Source of the DNA: Fibrobacter sp. | GTDB lineage: Bacteria; Fibrobacterota; Fibrobacteria; Fibrobacterales; Fibrobacteraceae | Direction of reading: 5' to 3' | DNA: 18,077 bases | Assembly: GCA_012841225.1 (NCBI GenBank) | Contig: DUVD01000173.1 | Coordinates: forward strand, 1 to 18,077 | Part shown: piece by piece, positions 15,423-18,077 of the stretch | How positions within the stretch are numbered: the stretch's first letter is position 1 | Layout: every line of letters starts with the position of its first letter | Notes under the pieces: generated by a model | Seen by the model: only the letters and a program-made list of their open reading frames with translations | What the model was told of the DNA's origin: nothing | Database searches by the model: none | Program-made: the position numbers and the translations under genes

Positions 15423-18077
15423 TTGTTTAATAAAACTGAACCCCAACTACAGCCTCCTAAAAAGAAAACCTGGCCCAGGAGACTGATTGCAATCGCTTTT
15501 TTTGCGATTTTTGTGAGCTGTCTTCTTCTGGCGGCTTGGTCTGTTTCGCTTTTGCTTAATCATTTCCTAGAAAAAACTCAGACTTATGGTTCAATCACCA
15601 TAGAACCCTATAATTACTCTAGAAATCATTTTTTTTCTCATCAATGGGATTCAGTTCGAGTTTCTAGTCCAGACTTTTCTGTTTTAATTGAGTCCCCTCA
15701 CCTACGAGTTTACAATATCCTATCGAGCAAACGCTCTGTATTATTAAAAACAAACCCTATTCGACTGCGCGTAAACTCCAAAACAGATTCCTCCTCAACG
15801 CCTTTTTCTCTAGATTCTATTAAAATCCCAACCTTTACCATTCCAATTCAAGTCTTCCTCGATTTTGAATCTCTCTCTATTGAAGTAGATTCTTCTCTTT
15901 CTTGGCAAACCCAATCGGTAAAAATAAGTAATGAAACGCCAAGCAATGTTGCACTATCAATCAAAAATATTACTGGAACACACTTAGAATCACCTGTAGA
16001 CTTGATTGGTTTTATCCATTTTGATAATCAAGACGTTGGCGCCGAGCTTGAAGTTATAACTCCTGAAGACCGTATCATGCTCAATCTCAATGCGCCTAAA
16101 AATGACTTACACTCTTATAAGGTAGAACTAAACGCCTTTGTCCAGCATCTAGAGAAGTGGTTACCAGAAAACACAATCCCCAGTGCTGCCCCTGTCTTTT
16201 CTCAAATAGCCGTTCAAGCCAAACTAGCAGAAAATCAAGACCACACTGGGATAGTCTATGAGGGTACGTTGCAGTTAGCTATAGGCGAGATCTGGCCACT
16301 AGAAGCATTAAAAGGCAATGTTTCTTTTTCAGGAAACACAAAAGAGTTAAAAGCAAAAGCCACATTAAGAAATGATGAAGGCGGTGAAATTGAATTAAAT
16401 GGTAAACTCGATTTGCCTTTTGATTTTGAACTCGAAGGCTCGGTTAGCAATATGAGTGCTCAATTTGGCCCTCAAATCATGCCTCTCGATATTCAAATTA
16501 ATTCGGCCATTAAAAAAGGAGATTCGATTGCAACCGACCTCGAGACCAGGCGAGGTTCCAAAATTAAAGCTCAATTATCAAATCTTAGTTCGGACTTAAG
16601 AATCGACTATCAAGCTAAAATTTCACCAACAGAGTCATGGGCTTTAGATTGGAGCAACGGTAATCTTATTTTAAATTCTCACCCTCTTATTTCTGGATAT
16701 TTTCAAAATAAAAAACTACACGCACAAGTAACTATCGCCCCTGTTCACTACGCTTATGGGATGAAAGCGGATTCAGTTAAAACCGACTTAGTTCTAGATA
16801 CCGATGGGATTCTGTTTTCTAATGGTAAAATTTATGCTCCTAAAGATTCATTCTCCTTTTTTGGTGACGTGATTTGGGCTGATTCACTACAACCCCACAC
16901 CTCTTGGGACCTAACACAAAGCGGTGGTGGTAGAGCTAGTGCTTGGATCGACTTTGCCGACAGTATCAAAATCAACGCCGAAGTCAATCAAATTGACGTC
17001 TCTACAATCCCTTTAGCTAAAACAAATATTCTAGATAAAGTAGCTGGGAAGGTCACGGGCAACTGGCAAAATAATTTTAATAATGATGAAGGTAGTGCTA
17101 AAATTGAAGTAGAGACGACTCTGAATAATTTTTTAATCACTGCCGGTTTTGACGTCGAGCAAAAGCAAGACACTATTTTTATTCATAGGGCTAAAGTCAC
17201 TCATAATAAAAATAATATCGAAGCAGAGGCCACATTCCTTCTGCCAGATGGTTCTAATAACCCCGGCCTTTTACCTGTAGATGTGATTCACGCTTGGGTT
17301 TCTTCTTACGAGTTTGACATTCCACTCTTACTTAAAACGCTTCAAGACTCTACCCTTAAAAGCGCTTCATTCAGTGGTGATCTTTCTTATAACAAGGAGT
17401 TTGGGTTACAGGGCAATCTTAATTTCCAAAACGTGGCATTTAATCGTATCTCCGAAGATATTTTAAGCATTCACCGACTTCACTTATTTGCAGAAAAAGA
17501 AAAAGTCGAACTCAACGCATTTCTTAAAATTGGAAATGGTGGTTGGGACGGTAACACCCAAATTATTTTGAGTGATCTTTTTAATCAAAAACGTCACTTA
17601 AACTTTTCTCATGTGACCTCAAACGGTGGCGTATTATGGTCAGATGGATTCATCGATTCTTCTTTAGCATTCAATGGTTTGTTGCAAGCAAAAGGGGCTT
17701 GGTTTTTGCCCGCCAAAGCCGGTGAAATCACCAAAACCGATTTAAAAATCGATGTCCACGCTGATTTAAGAAAAGGGTTAAGTGGCATACAAGCTCAGTT
17801 TTATTCGGACTCCTCGCTTTACCAAATTCCTCAATTAAATATACCTATCCCCTTCTCAATTATTGGTGAACTTAAAGATAAAGTCCTAACTGTTTCTAAA
17901 CTCAGGACGATAAACGAACTGAACGAAGAGATAAACGCATCGGCTCAATTAAATCTAGACAGCATGAAGCTTGAAGCCATTGATTTTTACACAGAACAAT
18001 ACTCCGTTGTTTATGATAGTGTTCACTGGTTTCAAGTCAAAAATTTATCAGGAAAAATCGGAACTCAAAAAGATGAA
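15423..18077 (+). CDS. AsmA/TamB-like inner-membrane-anchored protein, 3' end beyond window
   Basis: The frame is open for 885 codons to the right edge with no stop. A short basic N-terminus (PPKKKTWPRR, 11-20) precedes one membrane segment (about 21-46), after which comes a very long stretch of alternating polar and hydrophobic residues, such as SITIEPYNYS and repeated LxGxL/IxAxV-like strands, typical of beta-rich AsmA/TamB proteins. Such proteins span the periplasm and take part in outer-membrane assembly or lipid transport. The product is anchored in the inner membrane. No ATG or GTG lies upstream in frame after the stop at 15390-15392, so the start is probably the TTG at 15423; AAAGG is only 2 bases before it, so this start is tentative. 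It diverges from the foldase lipoprotein. TamB itself or another AsmA-like member cannot be told apart without the C-terminal DUF490 domain. Confidence 0.78.
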   Translation, partial: MFNKTEPQLQPPKKKTWPRRLIAIAFFAIFVSCLLLAAWSVSLLLNHFLEKTQTYGSITIEPYNYSRNHFFSHQWDSVRVSSPDFSVLIESPHLRVYNILSSKRSVLLKTNPIRLRVNSKTDSSSTPFSLDSIKIPTFTIPIQVFLDFESLSIEVDSSLSWQTQSVKISNETPSNVALSIKNITGTHLESPVDLIGFIHFDNQDVGAELEVITPEDRIMLNLNAPKNDLHSYKVELNAFVQHLEKWLPENTIPSAAPVFSQIAVQAKLAENQDHTGIVYEGTLQLAIGEIWPLEALKGNVSFSGNTKELKAKATLRNDEGGEIELNGKLDLPFDFELEGSVSNMSAQFGPQIMPLDIQINSAIKKGDSIATDLETRRGSKIKAQLSNLSSDLRIDYQAKISPTESWALDWSNGNLILNSHPLISGYFQNKKLHAQVTIAPVHYAYGMKADSVKTDLVLDTDGILFSNGKIYAPKDSFSFFGDVIWADSLQPHTSWDLTQSGGGRASAWIDFADSIKINAEVNQIDVSTIPLAKTNILDKVAGKVTGNWQNNFNNDEGSAKIEVETTLNNFLITAGFDVEQKQDTIFIHRAKVTHNKNNIEAEATFLLPDGSNNPGLLPVDVIHAWVSSYEFDIPLLLKTLQDSTLKSASFSGDLSYNKEFGLQGNLNFQNVAFNRISEDILSIHRLHLFAEKEKVELNAFLKIGNGGWDGNTQIILSDLFNQKRHLNFSHVTSNGGVLWSDGFIDSSLAFNGLLQAKGAWFLPAKAGEITKTDLKIDVHADLRKGLSGIQAQFYSDSSLYQIPQLNIPIPFSIIGELKDKVLTVSKLRTINELNEEINASAQLNLDSMKLEAIDFYTEQYSVVYDSVHWFQVKNLSGKIGTQKDE

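Noticed and set aside
16256..17173. Minus-strand frames of about 60 codons inside the TamB-like gene
   Set aside because: They lie opposite a continuous 885-codon frame and show no domain or ribosome site.

Overview
The window looks like a chromosomal stretch of an AT-rich, Gram-negative bacterium of the Fibrobacterota-Chlorobi-Bacteroidota (FCB) group. Pointers are a DUF2723/GT117 membrane protein with the FCB-type architecture, a single-subunit dihaem cytochrome b in an sdhCAB cluster, a very large lipoprotein foldase and an AsmA/TamB-like protein. One putative promoter fits the Bacteroidota -7 motif TAnnTTTG. However, many genes carry clear Shine-Dalgarno sequences (GGGAGG, GGAGG, AGGAG, AAGGAG), which is unusual for Bacteroidota proper, so a Fibrobacterota-like organism is my best guess. 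This rests on reading alone. Coding density is very high and no gene-free stretch exceeds about 170 bases. I saw no tRNA, rRNA, IS element, CRISPR array or phage gene.

Layout, left to right. (1) 1-8627, all minus strand, is one tightly packed run that in transcription order reads ribE, ribBA, ribH, nusB, a GT117/DUF2723 membrane glycosyltransferase, a GtrB/ArnC-like polyprenyl-phosphate glycosyltransferase, a polyprenyl-phosphate-mannose synthase and a WbbL-like glycosyltransferase cut by the window edge. Neighbours overlap or lie within 8 bases of each other, so the run is probably one operon joining flavin synthesis, an antitermination factor and a cell-surface/protein glycosylation module. 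(2) 8628-8792 holds the ribE leader and the terminator of the next unit. (3) 8793-12837, minus strand, is ndk-sdhC-sdhA-sdhB, a respiratory complex II (or fumarate reductase) operon led by nucleoside diphosphate kinase. (4) 12916-15339, minus strand, is a lipoprotein with a parvulin (PpiC/SurA-like) domain and C-terminal TPR-like repeats, with its own terminator. (5) From 15423 to the right edge, plus strand and diverging from it, is a large AsmA/TamB-like protein that runs out of the window.

How the parts fit. RibE, RibBA and RibH cover most of riboflavin synthesis (RibD is not here), and the product is needed for the FAD in SdhA. The polyprenyl-phosphate-mannose synthase could supply the lipid-linked donor for the GT117 enzyme, whose human relative TMEM260 is a protein O-mannosyltransferase. 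The foldase lipoprotein and the TamB-like protein form a divergent pair that both point to outer-membrane protein biogenesis. Most genes are conserved housekeeping genes. The novel interest lies in the glycosylation module and its coupling to the rib-nusB operon, in the foldase-TPR fusion, and in the ribE leader.
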